Assembly (NCBI GenBank): GCA_963798865.1
Contig: CAWCVZ010000004.1
Span: 434,001 to 498,000 of the forward strand
Reading direction: 5' to 3'
Source of the DNA: RBG-16-34-14 sp963798865
Lineage (GTDB): Bacteria; Bacteroidota; Ignavibacteria; Ignavibacteriales; Ignavibacteriaceae
Length of the DNA: 64,000 nt
In this document: positions 18,593-28,399 of the stretch, piece by piece
Position numbering within the stretch: position 1 is the first letter of the stretch
How the letters are laid out: each line of letters begins with the position of its first letter
Position numbers and translations under genes: made by a program
Notes under the pieces: generated by a model
Told to the model about the DNA's origin: nothing
Seen by the model: only the letters and a program-made list of their open reading frames with translations
The model's database searches: none

Positions 18593-19846
18593 TCAGTTAT
18601 TCATATTATTAAGGAATTCTTTATTGGTTTTAGTTCCCCTCATTTTATCAAGTAAGAATTCCATCGCCTCAACAGGACTGAAATCGCTAAGAATTTTTCT
18701 TAAAATCCAAATCTTAGTAAGATCGTCTTCTTTCAAAAGCAATTCTTCTCTTCGGGTTCCGGACCTGTTAACTTCAATTGCAGGGAAAATTCTCCTGTCA
18801 CTAAGATCACGGTTAAGCACAATTTCCATATTTCCCGTACCTTTGAATTCTTCAAAGATAACATCATCCATTCTGCTGCCTGTATCAATAAGTGCGGTGG
18901 CAAGAATTGTTAAACTGCCTCCGTCTTCTGTATTTCTTGCTGCACCAAAAAATCTTTTTGGTTTGTGAAGTGCGTTTGAATCAACACCACCCGAAAGAAT
19001 TCTTCCGCTGTGAGGGACTACAATATTATGTGCCCTTGCCAGTCTTGTAATACTATCAAGAAGGATCACAACATCTTCTTTAGCTTCCACCATTCTTTTT
19101 GCTTTTTCGATAACCATATCAGCTACCTGAACATGCCTGTCAGCTGGTTCATCAAAGGTTGAACTTATAACTTCACCCTTTACAGATCTTTCCATATCCG
19201 TAACTTCTTCAGGTCTTTCATCAATAAGCAGAATAATTAATTTAACTTCAGGATGGTTTCTTGTAATGGAGTTGGCAATTTTTTGCAGAAGAACAGTTTT
19301 TCCGCTTTTGGGAGGAGAAACTATTAATCCTCTTTGTCCTTTTCCAACCGGGGTAAGCATATCCATAATTCTTACCGAATATTCTCCGGGTGCAGATTCA
19401 AGACTCATTTTCCTGGTTGGATAAACAGGTACTAAATTATCAAATAAAGTTCTATCGCGGATAGCGTCCGGATCCAAACCGTTAACAGCTTCAACACGAA
19501 GCAAAGCAAAAAATCTTTCTCCTTCTTTTGGAGGTCTTACCTGTCCGCTAACAAAATCTCCGGTTCTCAAAAGGAATTTTTTAATTTGAGATGGAGATAC
19601 GTAAATATCGTCTGGTGATGGTAAATAATTATAATCCGCAGATCTTAGAAACCCGTAACCGTCCGGCAAAACTTCAAGTACACCTTTCGAAAAAGTCAGC
19701 CCATCCTTTGTACTTTGAGCTTCGAGGATCTTAAAAATAAGTTCCTGTTTCCTTAAATCGCTGTAGCCATTTATATTAAGATCTTTGGCAATAGTATTTA
19801 ATTCAACAATTTTTTTTGATTTTAAATCGGAAATGTCCATTGGCAT
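18593..19846 (-). CDS. rho: Transcription termination factor Rho
   Basis: The 417-residue hexameric RNA helicase ends transcription at untranslated RNA. It has an N-terminal Rho-N helix bundle (DLKSKKIVELNTIAKDL), a cold-shock-like RNA-binding domain with GFLRS, Walker A SPPKSGKTVLL, Walker B VVILLDSITRLARA, a Q-loop and SGGVDSNAL, and an R-loop region (GTGNMEIVLNRDL). It lacks the long acidic or basic insert seen in many Bacteroidota Rho proteins. Monocistronic by spacing. Confidence 0.97.
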   Translation of the reverse strand: MPMDISDLKSKKIVELNTIAKDLNINGYSDLRKQELIFKILEAQSTKDGLTFSKGVLEVLPDGYGFLRSADYNYLPSPDDIYVSPSQIKKFLLRTGDFVSGQVRPPKEGERFFALLRVEAVNGLDPDAIRDRTLFDNLVPVYPTRKMSLESAPGEYSVRIMDMLTPVGKGQRGLIVSPPKSGKTVLLQKIANSITRNHPEVKLIILLIDERPEEVTDMERSVKGEVISSTFDEPADRHVQVADMVIEKAKRMVEAKEDVVILLDSITRLARAHNIVVPHSGRILSGGVDSNALHKPKRFFGAARNTEDGGSLTILATALIDTGSRMDDVIFEEFKGTGNMEIVLNRDLSDRRIFPAIEVNRSGTRREELLLKEDDLTKIWILRKILSDFSPVEAMEFLLDKMRGTKTNKEFLNNMNN

Positions 19847-20030
19847 ATTATAATCCCTATAATCCTTTTGTTTGTTTTGTGTGGTTTATTTTTAATTATT
19901 AAAAAACAATTCATTTCAAGATTTAACCGGATATGAAAACGAGGTTGTTAATTTCTTTCGCTAATGTTTTAATATTTTTTTGATAGGAACACGAGGTTTA
20001 GGCGAAACATACAGCGAAATAGATTGAATG

Positions 20031-21293
20031 TCAAGCATATTTATGCTGTTGCAATAAAGATTTAATCTCTCCAAGAAGATACATACTGCCAATTACTACA
20101 AGACATTCATCTTTTTTAGCATTTACCTGAAAGTCTGTAATAAAACTAACCGGATTCACTAATTGCCCGACCCGCATGTTCACCTCATTAGCTATTTCTT
20201 TTAATTCATTAATACTGAATGATCTATCTATATTAACCTCGGTAACAAATATATTATCAAAATGGTTTTTAAGTACGGAGAACATTTCTTTAACATTCTT
20301 ATCATTTAAAGCACCAAAAATAAGAGTACGTTTGGAGTAATTATATTTTTGAAACTCTTTGATGAAATTGGTAATACCTTCGGGATTATGACCGGAATCT
20401 AAAATAATATCGGGTTTAGTGCAATAAAATTCATACCTGCCCTGGAAACCTGTGTTTATTATAACATGTTTTATTCCTGCTTCAACTTTATTAAAGTTAT
20501 CAAAATTTAAAACTTTTGTAACTGCCAAAGATGCAAGTGCTGCATTATATTTTTGATAATCTCCTTTTAACGGCATTGTCCAATCATTTAATTCAATTTC
20601 TTCAGTGTATAATTCCAATGAACCTGGTTTTTCGTTTGTATAATCTTCAATTTGATAAAGAAAGCTTTTGGTTTCATTACATTTTTTTTCTATAACATCT
20701 TTAGCATCGTTAGGGAGTTTACCAATAAAGACATTATTATGATTTTTTATTATACCAGCTTTTTCCTGTGCAATTTCCCGAATAGTTTTTCCAAGGATAT
20801 TTGTATGTTCCAAACTTATAGAAGTTATAATAACAGCAAGCGGATTAAATACATTAGTCGCATCAAGTCTCCCGCCAAGACCGGTTTCAATTACTGCAAA
20901 ATCAACTTTCTGTTCTTTGAAATAATAGAATGCCAGTGCAGTTGTTACTTCAAAAAAAGTTAGTTTAAATTCGTTAATGAACTCTTCATTCTTTTCAAAA
21001 AAATCTGCAATAGCTTCATCAGGAATCTGCTCGCCATTAATAACTATTCTTTCATTAAATTTTACAAAATGAGGTGAAGTGTAAAGGCCAGTCTTATAAT
21101 CAAACTCCTGTAAGATGCTTGCTGTAAATGCAGATGTACTTCCTTTTCCATTTGAACCGGCTATATGAAATGCTTTTAATTTTTCTTGTGGATTTCCTAA
21201 ATGATTCAAAAAAGATTTTATGTTATCAAGCCCCAGCTTAATACCAAAAGTATGAAGCGCAAATAATTTTTTTAATGTCACTTCAATATTCAT
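20031..21293 (-). CDS. folC: Dihydrofolate/folylpolyglutamate synthase
   Basis: A Mur-ligase-family enzyme of 420 residues that adds glutamate to dihydropteroate or folates. The ATP loop is GSNGKGSTSAF (near 47-57). YTSPHFVKFNERI and the carbamylated-lysine region QEKAGIIK follow, with LDSGHNPEGI in the C-terminal domain. It lies one base after pyrD's stop on the same strand, apparently in one transcript with pyrK-pyrD. Confidence 0.95.
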   Translation of the reverse strand: MNIEVTLKKLFALHTFGIKLGLDNIKSFLNHLGNPQEKLKAFHIAGSNGKGSTSAFTASILQEFDYKTGLYTSPHFVKFNERIVINGEQIPDEAIADFFEKNEEFINEFKLTFFEVTTALAFYYFKEQKVDFAVIETGLGGRLDATNVFNPLAVIITSISLEHTNILGKTIREIAQEKAGIIKNHNNVFIGKLPNDAKDVIEKKCNETKSFLYQIEDYTNEKPGSLELYTEEIELNDWTMPLKGDYQKYNAALASLAVTKVLNFDNFNKVEAGIKHVIINTGFQGRYEFYCTKPDIILDSGHNPEGITNFIKEFQKYNYSKRTLIFGALNDKNVKEMFSVLKNHFDNIFVTEVNIDRSFSINELKEIANEVNMRVGQLVNPVSFITDFQVNAKKDECLVVIGSMYLLGEIKSLLQQHKYA

Positions 21294-21294
21294 A

Positions 21295-22213
21295 TCAGAT
21301 AACGATTGAACCGGTTAATTCAGAAATTTTCTCAATTCCCTGTTTCAAACAAAAATCTTCTAACCCTTTAACTATTGCAATTGCTGCAGTCGGGTCAATA
21401 AAATTTACAGTTCCAATTTGAATTGCAGAGGAACCTGCAATCATAAATTCAATTACATCCTGCCAATTCATAATACCGCCGATCCCAATTATAGGAATCT
21501 CAACTGATTGTTTAATCTCCAGAACTTTAGCAAGAGCGACTGGTTTAATAGCCGGTCCAGATAGTCCTCCTGTCAAATTATGAATTTTTGGTTTTCTGGT
21601 GAATAATGTTAAATGCAGTTCCGACTAAAGTATTTATTGCTGAAACAGCATCCCCGCCTTCATCTTTTACAACTTTTGCAAAATTAGAGATATAAGAAAC
21701 ATTAGGCGAAAGTTTAATAATAATAGGTTTATTAGTTACAGCTTTTACTCCTGCAGTAATTTTACCAACAGCTTTAACATCATTTCCAAACTGCAAACCT
21801 CCCTCTTTAACATTAGGACAGGAAACATTAATTTCAAATGCAGTTATTGAATCTTCGTTAGTAAGGATTTTAGTACACTCAACATATTCTTCATAAGTGC
21901 TTGCTGCAATATTACAGATCAAAGGGACATTATACTTTTTAAGGAAAGGAATTTTTTCCTTAACAAATTCTTCAACTCCAACATTTTGTAAACCAATCGC
22001 ATTAAGCATTCCGGAAGGTGTCTCAACAATTCTTTGAGGAGGATTTCCTTTTCTTGGTTTAAGGCTTAATGATTTTGTTACTATTCCGCCAATTAAATTT
22101 AAATCAATGAATTCGGACATTTCATTTCCATAACCAACTGTACCGGAAGCAAGTAAAACAGGATTTCTGAATTTTAATGGTCCAACTTTAACTGAAAGAT
22201 CTGGTTTCATCAA
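21295..22213 (-). CDS. pyrD: Dihydroorotate dehydrogenase, catalytic subunit (class 1B), one frameshift
   Basis: Together the two open pieces (22213-21578 and 21576-21295) make one PyrD of about 305 residues, the normal size. FMN-barrel motifs are LLASGTVGYGNEM, NVSCPNVKEGG (active-site Cys of the 1B class), KLSPNV, then GLSGPAIKPVAL and IGIGGIMNWQD. The frame breaks at NIIHQ; dropping one G near 21598-21599 restores NIIHRKPKIHNLTGG. The gene overlaps pyrK by four bases. The enzyme oxidises dihydroorotate to orotate, passing electrons through PyrK to NAD. The indel is probably an error, since both halves are perfectly conserved. Confidence 0.9.
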
Positions 22214-22971
22214 ATCACAACATCTTTTATATTGAAAACAGGTCCATTCTTACAAACAAGCAAATACTTTTCGGGATGATTTACGGATTCAATAGGACAT
22301 CCCTGGCAAATGCCAAAACCACAAGCCATTGCACATTCAGTGGAAACCTCACAATTTATATTATGTTTAATACATAACTCACTCAATTTTCTTAGCATAG
22401 CACTTGGGCCGCAGCCAAATATTTTTATTCTCTCTGATTTAAGTCTTTCAATATTTTGTTCTACAAGTTCAACAACATTCCCTTTAATACCGAGAGACCC
22501 ATCATCCGTAGAGATTGTGCTATTTTTCATTCCATAAGTAATAATATCTTTTTCAGTCTTACCACCAATAAAAGATTGAATTTCTTTTGTATAACCAAGT
22601 TTCCTTATAAAATATGGGAAAGGAGCAACACCTAATCCTCCTGCAACTATTATGGCTGTATCGTAATCTCCTTCAGGATTAAATCCATGCCCAAGCGGTC
22701 CGAGAAGATCAATTAATTCTCCTTTGTGTTTAGAGGAAAGCATCTTAGTGCCCTCCCCAAAAATATTAAACATTAAAAAGATAAAATCTCCCTCAACATC
22801 ACAAACGCTAAATGGTCTTCTTAAAAGTGGAAAGGTTGAATCGTTAACTTTCACATTAATAAACTCGCCTGGATTTATTATTGAAGCAATCTCCGGAGAA
22901 AAGATTTTGAGAACAAAAATTTGATTTTTAAGCTCTATAACTTTTTCAACAGGTGATTTAATTATAAACAA
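22210..22971 (-). CDS. pyrK: Dihydroorotate dehydrogenase electron-transfer subunit
   Basis: A 253-residue ferredoxin-reductase-like protein binding FAD and a [2Fe-2S] cluster. RRPFSV is the FAD motif, and LLGPLGHGF and AGGLGVAPFPYF mark the nucleotide domain. The C-terminal cluster cysteines lie in CAMACGFGICQGC, with a fourth in LLVCKNGPVF. It lets PyrD use NAD as electron acceptor. It overlaps pyrD by four bases (ATGA), the standard 1B arrangement. Confidence 0.95.
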   Translation of the reverse strand: MFIIKSPVEKVIELKNQIFVLKIFSPEIASIINPGEFINVKVNDSTFPLLRRPFSVCDVEGDFIFLMFNIFGEGTKMLSSKHKGELIDLLGPLGHGFNPEGDYDTAIIVAGGLGVAPFPYFIRKLGYTKEIQSFIGGKTEKDIITYGMKNSTISTDDGSLGIKGNVVELVEQNIERLKSERIKIFGCGPSAMLRKLSELCIKHNINCEVSTECAMACGFGICQGCPIESVNHPEKYLLVCKNGPVFNIKDVVI

Positions 22972-23110
22972 GATGTAACCTTAAAAGTATAAAAAGAAGA
23001 ATACCATTTTTGAATTTGCTTGATTGTTTGGCAGGACAATGCTTCATAAATAAAATTTAACTATACAAATTTAGATATTCTTATGAATATTTGCGAATAT
23101 CTAATATGAT

Positions 23111-24622
23111 TTATTTCCTTTTAAAATTTACTAACCTTAAGCAAACAAGATCTTGAATATTATCTGCAAGCTTTACAGGAACAGTAAAATTGTTGGCAAT
23201 AATTGAAAAAGCAACCGGCTCATTATCACCTGTGTAAGCGTAACCGGATAAACTTCGTACATAGGCGAGAAAACCGGTTTTTGCTCTTACTTTATTTTCT
23301 GCTCTTGTACCTTTCAACCTCGTTCCAAGACTCCCGTCAATTCCAGCAATTGGAAGAGAATTATAAAACGGGATAAAATATTCACTCTTAAACATGTAGC
23401 TAAGTATATTAACTATATGCCTCGGAGAAATGAGGTCTAACTGTGAAAGACCGCTTCCATCAACCATTGCGAGGCTTTCAGGATCAATACCCATTTCATT
23501 CAATATATTAGAAACTGCTTTTACTCCATTCTCAATAGTGCCATAACCTTCTTCCTCCAGTCCTATTGTTTTTAATAATTGCTCTGCAAAAAAATTCTGG
23601 CTGTTTTTATTTATTACTTTAACAATGTCTTTTAACGGGGGTGAATAATGTACAAATAACTGATCCATTTGGGAAAAGTCAATTGGCTCCTCTATATCAT
23701 CTATATCAACTGCATAGCCCTGAACTTTTATTCCTTTCTTTTCTAAAACTTCTTTTAGAACAACCATTGCATACTGAGTGGGATTATTTATAGTTGCATA
23801 AGTTTTAATAGAGTCCCTTCCTTTTCTGATAGTTCCAAAGACTTTAATGATGTTTGTTCCCCTTTCCCTGTAAACATCCAATAAAGCTGCGGTATCTTTT
23901 GAAACAACCGAAACATCATTAACAAGAGTTATATATTTTGTATCGGGAGAGATACTTATTTTGGCCTGATTTGTAACTGAATCAACAGAGACAACTATAT
24001 CAACACAATTATCATTAAAAGAAATAGCACCAGTTGGTGCACTGAACCAATATGTTTCATAATCCCATGCCCATCCTGCACCTAAACCGACATCATCGAA
24101 CAGGTTATCATCGCCAATTATGTTTCCATCTATCTCATCAATCCCTATTGCCAAAAGAGAGTCTGCCCAATCATTAAAAACCCTGTAAACATCTCCGTTA
24201 AAAAATCTACCTGAAATTGTTGGATCTCCGCCGCCCTGCACAACTAAATTCCCTTTTAATATTGAACCATCCATCTTTCCGTTCTTAAAAAGAGTTGTTG
24301 AAAATTCATATTCAGTCCCCAGTAGAATAAGACCTGCGGCAGTAGTAACTAATTTCATATTAGAAGCAGGTCTGAATAATTTATCCTCATTCCTTTTATA
24401 AAAATATTCACCGGTTTCCATTGATTGAATCACAACTCCCCAGTTTGCATTACTAAAGTTCGGGTCATTAAAAATATCATCCATCTGATCCCAAAAATCA
24501 GGGATGGTGGAATATGAATAATTTGGCAGTGTATCTGAAACAAGAGTTGCTTTCTTTTCTTGCGAATAAGAGGAAACAAAAAATATTATTAAAGCAAATA
24601 AGATGAATAATTTATTTAGCAT
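23111..24622 (-). CDS. dacB: D-alanyl-D-alanine carboxypeptidase/endopeptidase, PBP4 type
   Basis: Peptidase S13 family, 503 residues with signal peptide (MLNKLFILFALIIFFVSSYSQ). The serine-lysine SxxK motif is SNMK (in FRPASNMKLVTT), the second motif is SQN in INKNSQNFFAEQLL, and KTG is present as RAKTGFL. A long domain insertion between SxxK and SxN is normal for PBP4. It trims cross-links in periplasmic peptidoglycan. It follows the rluB gene with an 11-base overlap. Confidence 0.93.
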   Translation of the reverse strand: MLNKLFILFALIIFFVSSYSQEKKATLVSDTLPNYSYSTIPDFWDQMDDIFNDPNFSNANWGVVIQSMETGEYFYKRNEDKLFRPASNMKLVTTAAGLILLGTEYEFSTTLFKNGKMDGSILKGNLVVQGGGDPTISGRFFNGDVYRVFNDWADSLLAIGIDEIDGNIIGDDNLFDDVGLGAGWAWDYETYWFSAPTGAISFNDNCVDIVVSVDSVTNQAKISISPDTKYITLVNDVSVVSKDTAALLDVYRERGTNIIKVFGTIRKGRDSIKTYATINNPTQYAMVVLKEVLEKKGIKVQGYAVDIDDIEEPIDFSQMDQLFVHYSPPLKDIVKVINKNSQNFFAEQLLKTIGLEEEGYGTIENGVKAVSNILNEMGIDPESLAMVDGSGLSQLDLISPRHIVNILSYMFKSEYFIPFYNSLPIAGIDGSLGTRLKGTRAENKVRAKTGFLAYVRSLSGYAYTGDNEPVAFSIIANNFTVPVKLADNIQDLVCLRLVNFKRK

Positions 24623-25355
24623 ATTGTTTTAAAATTCCTTCAACTTCAGTTCTTGTTAGTTTTCGGTATGAACCAATGGGAATGTCTGCTTTAAGCCCTG
24701 CAAATTTTTTCCTGTTCAGTTTTAAAACTGTATAACCTAAAGTACCAAACATTCTTTTTACAAAATGATTTCTTCCTTCGACTGCAGTTACTTTAATATT
24801 TTTTCCGGCTGAATCATTTATAAAAACTTTTATAAAAACAGCTTTGCTTCCATCTAAATTTACACCCTTCAATAATTTTATTCTATCCTCATCAGAAAGC
24901 GGATTATTAATTTTTACTTCATACTCTCTTGGTATTTTATTTCCTGGGTGGGTTAAAAGGTTTGAAAAATCTCCATCATTAGTTAAGATAAGCACACCTG
25001 TAGTGTCATAATCCAATCTTCCAACAGGATAAATTCTTTCATTTGTTTTAACAAGATCAACAACAGTTTTTCTTTTTCTATCATCATCAGTTGTTGTAAC
25101 AACTCCTTTGGGTTTATTAAGAAGAAAATAGAGATGCTTTTTGGGATGAATTTTTTCTCCGTCAAGAAGAACATTATCTTTTTCGTTAACTTTGAAAGAA
25201 AGTTCAGTAATTATTTTATTGTTTACAGAAACTCTTCCCTGTAAAATAAATTCTTCTGATTTTCTCCTTGAAGCAATTCCACTATCAGCAATATACCTGT
25301 TAAGCCTGGTCAGCATCTTCTTCAGTTCCGGTTTCATTCTCAATCGAATCTTCAA
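24612..25355 (-). CDS. rluB: 23S rRNA pseudouridine synthase, RluB family
   Basis: The 247-residue protein has an N-terminal S4 RNA-binding domain (LNRYIADSGIASRRKSEEFI) and the RsuA/RluB catalytic domain with Asp in GRLDYDTTGVLIL. GRNHFVKRMF is the conserved tail motif. It likely modifies helix 89 of 23S rRNA. The true start may be ATG 25316 (MLTRLNRYIAD) rather than 25355, since the upstream bases overlap scpB. Gene order scpA-scpB-rluB is widely conserved. Confidence 0.9.
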   Translation of the reverse strand: MKIRLRMKPELKKMLTRLNRYIADSGIASRRKSEEFILQGRVSVNNKIITELSFKVNEKDNVLLDGEKIHPKKHLYFLLNKPKGVVTTTDDDRKRKTVVDLVKTNERIYPVGRLDYDTTGVLILTNDGDFSNLLTHPGNKIPREYEVKINNPLSDEDRIKLLKGVNLDGSKAVFIKVFINDSAGKNIKVTAVEGRNHFVKRMFGTLGYTVLKLNRKKFAGLKADIPIGSYRKLTRTEVEGILKQYAK

Positions 25356-25947
25356 GAGTATTCATCATTATTTTTCTTTTTTGTTCAATGAAGTCTTCAT
25401 CATTCATAATTTCTTCAATCTCCCTGGGTTTTGGAAGGTCGCTTATTTTATTTAATCCAAAATATTTTAAAAATTCAGTCGTGGTAGAATAAAGCAATGG
25501 TCTGCCTACGCTTTCAGCTCTGCCGGAAATTGTGATAAGATTTTTTTCAAGAAGCGTGCTCAAAATGTAATCAGAATTTACTCCGCGAATTGATTCTATT
25601 TCGGGTTTAGTAATAGGCTGCTTATATGCAATTATTGAAAGGGTTTCAAGAGCAGCCTGGCTTAATCTTCGTTTTGATTTTTCAGAGGATAAATAGCCAA
25701 CATACTTTGAGTAATCTTTTGTTGTTGCAAAAAGATATCCGTTTGCAATCCTTAAAATTCTGAATGAAAAATTTTGCTCTTCATAATTTTTATTAAGAAG
25801 ATTAATAGCCTCCTCAATATCTTCGGCAGATACCTGGATTTCTTCGCCATCAATAACTTTTATAGCCCTGATTATTTCATTATCAGAAATTACATCATCA
25901 GATGAAAAAATTAATGCTTCAATTACTGAGTTATAAATTTTTTCCAT
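25300..25947 (-). CDS. scpB: Segregation and condensation protein B
   Basis: A 215-residue winged-helix kleisin partner. Typical segments are IYNSVIEALIFSSDD at the start, LSQAALETLSIIAYKQPITKPEIESIRGV in the second winged helix, and GRPLLYSTTTEFL. The acidic C-terminal tail is common. With ScpA and SMC it forms the bacterial condensin. It starts two bases after scpA ends. Confidence 0.95.
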   Translation of the reverse strand: MEKIYNSVIEALIFSSDDVISDNEIIRAIKVIDGEEIQVSAEDIEEAINLLNKNYEEQNFSFRILRIANGYLFATTKDYSKYVGYLSSEKSKRRLSQAALETLSIIAYKQPITKPEIESIRGVNSDYILSTLLEKNLITISGRAESVGRPLLYSTTTEFLKYFGLNKISDLPKPREIEEIMNDEDFIEQKRKIMMNTLEDSIENETGTEEDADQA

Positions 25948-25949
25948 AT

Positions 25950-26687
25950 TTAATTATCTCCCTTTAACAAAAGGAAATCATTAAAATTTTTTGTTTCTTT
26001 TAATTTAATTCTTCCGGATTTCACAAGTTCAAGCAAAGCAATAAAAGTAACTATAATTCTTATTTTCTCGTTCATCTTTTCAACCAGTGCAAGAAAATGT
26101 ACTTCATTGTTTATATCAAGTAAACTAATTATGAATTCAATCTGTTCATCAATTGAAATATTTATTTTTTTAATCTGGTGAACAGGTTCTTCTTTCACAC
26201 TATCAATTGCATTCCGGAAAGCTTTAGCCAGATCATATATAGTTACATTTTTAAGAAGCACTTCATATTCAGGTATTTCAACTCTTTCATCGGCTGAAAA
26301 ATTTCCCCTAAAGCTCAGCTTTCTCTGGTTTGATTCCATATAAGAAAGATCATCGGTAACTTCTTTGTATCTTTTATATTCGAGAAGTGCTTTAACGAGT
26401 TCAGCTCTCGGATCAATCTCTTCACCTTTTTCGTCAACTTCTCTTGGAAGCAGCATCCTGACTTTTATATGCATTAAAGTGGATGCCATAAGAATAAAAT
26501 CTCCGGCTACTTCAAGATCAAGCATTTTAATTAAGTTAACATACTCAAGAAATTCTTTGGTAATTTTAGATATCGGGATATCATAAATATTTAGTTCATC
26601 TCTCTTGATAAAGAAAAGAAGCAGGTCTAAAGGCCCTTCAAAATTTTCTAATTTAATTTTATACATTTTCTCTTTCATCTTACACAA
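25950..26687 (-). CDS. scpA: Segregation and condensation protein A
   Basis: The kleisin subunit of 245 residues begins with YKIKLENFEGPLDLLLFFI, the SMC-head-binding signature, and contains KRDELNIYDIPISKITKEF. The C-terminal winged helix (FIALLELVKSGRIKLKE) closes the ring. First gene of scpA-scpB-rluB. Start ATG 26687 or the in-frame ATG at 26678 are both possible. Confidence 0.95.
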   Translation of the reverse strand: MCKMKEKMYKIKLENFEGPLDLLLFFIKRDELNIYDIPISKITKEFLEYVNLIKMLDLEVAGDFILMASTLMHIKVRMLLPREVDEKGEEIDPRAELVKALLEYKRYKEVTDDLSYMESNQRKLSFRGNFSADERVEIPEYEVLLKNVTIYDLAKAFRNAIDSVKEEPVHQIKKINISIDEQIEFIISLLDINNEVHFLALVEKMNEKIRIIVTFIALLELVKSGRIKLKETKNFNDFLLLKGDN

Positions 26688-26689
26688 TG

Positions 26690-26770
26690 CCTGGAATAAT
26701 GGAATGTTGGAATAGTGAAATAAATTCGAAAATATTCCATCATTCCATTATCACATCATTCCAAACATTG
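26690..26770. repeat. Long inverted repeat of GGAAT/ATTCC units
   Basis: The left arm TGGAATAATGGAATGTTGGAA and right arm built of ATTCCATCATTCCATTATC are complementary over about 20 bases with two mismatches. The arms are themselves made of GGAAT-type tandem words. It fills the gap between trpS and scpA, where it could act as terminator or as a dispersed mobile palindrome. Confidence 0.6.
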
Positions 26771-26784
26771 CTAAAAACAGTTGC

Positions 26785-27765
26785 TCAGCCCATTTTCATT
26801 TTTTGCCGGACTTCAATCATAGTTTCTTCAGCAACAGCTTTAGCTTTTTTTTCACCATCACTCAAAATTTCTTTAACAGTATTGATATTATTTTCATAAT
26901 ATTTTCTTTTTTCAATAATCGGTTCTAAGAACATTGAAATTTTTGCTGAACATCTCAACTTACAATCAACACAACCCAAAGCGCCGGAACGGCAACCCAA
27001 TTCTATATCCGGTACCTCTTCAGGATTAAATTTTTTATGATAAGCATAAACCAAACATATATCAGGATTGCCGGGATCACCTTTCCTGATTTTCTGAGGA
27101 TCTGTAACAGCTTTTTTCATTTTTGCTTTTACTGTTTCAGGATCATCAGATAAAAGTATTGCATTGTTAAGTGACTTACTCATCTTTGCATTTCCATCAA
27201 TACCGGGCAGCCGGGCAAATCTTGTTAATAATGCTTCAGGTTCCGGAAAAACTTCTCCATATTGATTGTTAAACTTTCTTGCAATCTCCCTTGTAATTTC
27301 CACGTGAGGAACCTGGTCTTCACCTACGGGAACTGCATTTCCTTTATAAAGTAATATATCCGCCGATTGGAGTACAGGATAACCAAGATGACCATAAATA
27401 ACATTATCTATATGCAGATCGCGCACCTGATCTTTTAAAGTTGGATTTCTTTCTAACCTGCTGACTGTGATAAGCATACCTAAAATTAATGAAAGCTCTG
27501 TATGCTCTTTAATTTGAGATTGTCTGAACATCGGGCTTTTTTCAGGATCAAGTCCGGCAGCCAGCCAGTCAATCAGCATTTCAATTGAGTTGGTATATAT
27601 ATTATCAGTATTCAAGTCCGTAGTTAGAACATGATAATCGGCTATTAAATGATAACTATCATAATCGTTTTGCAGTTTAATCCAGTTTTCTAAAGCTCCA
27701 ACATAATGACCGATGTGAAGCTTTCCGGTTGGGCGCATACCGCTAAGAATTCTTTTTCGACGCAT
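26785..27765 (-). CDS. trpS: Tryptophanyl-tRNA synthetase with a possible Fe-S cysteine set
   Basis: A 326-residue class I synthetase with HIGH box HIGHYVG and KMSKS loop AKMSKSLN, charging tRNA-Trp. The C-terminal half carries Cys in PDICLVY, then CRSGALGCVDC, giving the spacing C-x20-C-x6-C-x2-C. Thermotoga-type TrpRS has a C-x22-C-x6-C-x2-C set that binds [4Fe-4S] near the anticodon site, so a cluster is likely here (inference). Single gene, hairpin downstream. Confidence 0.95.
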   Translation of the reverse strand: MRRKRILSGMRPTGKLHIGHYVGALENWIKLQNDYDSYHLIADYHVLTTDLNTDNIYTNSIEMLIDWLAAGLDPEKSPMFRQSQIKEHTELSLILGMLITVSRLERNPTLKDQVRDLHIDNVIYGHLGYPVLQSADILLYKGNAVPVGEDQVPHVEITREIARKFNNQYGEVFPEPEALLTRFARLPGIDGNAKMSKSLNNAILLSDDPETVKAKMKKAVTDPQKIRKGDPGNPDICLVYAYHKKFNPEEVPDIELGCRSGALGCVDCKLRCSAKISMFLEPIIEKRKYYENNINTVKEILSDGEKKAKAVAEETMIEVRQKMKMG

Positions 27766-27841
27766 TGGAAATTTTTGTGAAAAATTTATTGTAAAAATAC
27801 TAATAAAGTAGGAATAATGCTGTTATTTAAGGAATGAAAAC

Positions 27842-28276
27842 TCAAGCTAAATAAAGATAAGGCTTCCAGGTTTCGTCGAGCTTTCCAACTACATTTTTAA
27901 TAAACATTATGTGGCTCGGTTTAAAAGGTTTGTAAAGCATATCCATCCTTGCTTCCCATGGTGTTCTATCGCCTTTACGATTATTACAAATAGTGCAGGC
28001 ACAAATAAGATTTTCCCAGCTGTCATTTCCTCCTTTTGCACGGGGAACAATATGGTCTATCGTAAGTGGTAAATCACTTCTGCCGCAGTAAGCACACTTA
28101 AATCCATCGCGTCTTAAAATATTTTTTCTTGTCAGTACAACTTTTTTATAAGGTACGCGAACAAAAAAACTAAGACGGATAATGCTTGGCCAGGGAAAGG
28201 ACTGATTAACGGTTCTTAATGCTTTTCGTTTGTCATCAATAACAAGTTCGGCTTTACCAAGATATATAAGAACCAT
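27842..28276 (-). CDS. HNH endonuclease-domain protein
   Basis: A 144-residue protein with zinc-type HNH nuclease core. CAYCGRSD and CTICNNRKGD supply two cysteine pairs around LTIDHIVPRAKGGNDSWENL, whose DHIVP is the catalytic histidine motif. This short form is very common in Bacteroidota and Cyanobacteria chromosomes as a lone gene, with no phage neighbours here. Cellular role is unknown; it is not evidence of a mobile element. Confidence 0.85.
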   Translation of the reverse strand: MVLIYLGKAELVIDDKRKALRTVNQSFPWPSIIRLSFFVRVPYKKVVLTRKNILRRDGFKCAYCGRSDLPLTIDHIVPRAKGGNDSWENLICACTICNNRKGDRTPWEARMDMLYKPFKPSHIMFIKNVVGKLDETWKPYLYLA

Positions 28277-28344
28277 TGCTTTTTTAATATTGCAAACTGT
28301 TAACGGTTCATAACTCTGGTTTAAAGTTAATACTTTAGCATTAA

Positions 28345-28374
28345 GCCTGCCTTGCCGGTAAGCAGGTTTTCTAT
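28345..28374. repeat. CCTGCC...GCAGG dispersed hairpin
   Basis: CCTGCC (28346-28351) and GCAGG (28362-28366) form a short hairpin followed by TTTTC. The same design recurs at 52470-52496 and 53589-53608, suggesting one dispersed family. Confidence 0.45.
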
Positions 28375-28399
28375 TAATCTGTTTAGAGGGTTCGAAGAC

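Noticed and set aside
27842..28276. HNH gene as a sign of phage or intron
   Set aside because: The short form is a common lone chromosomal gene in related bacteria and has no mobile neighbours here.
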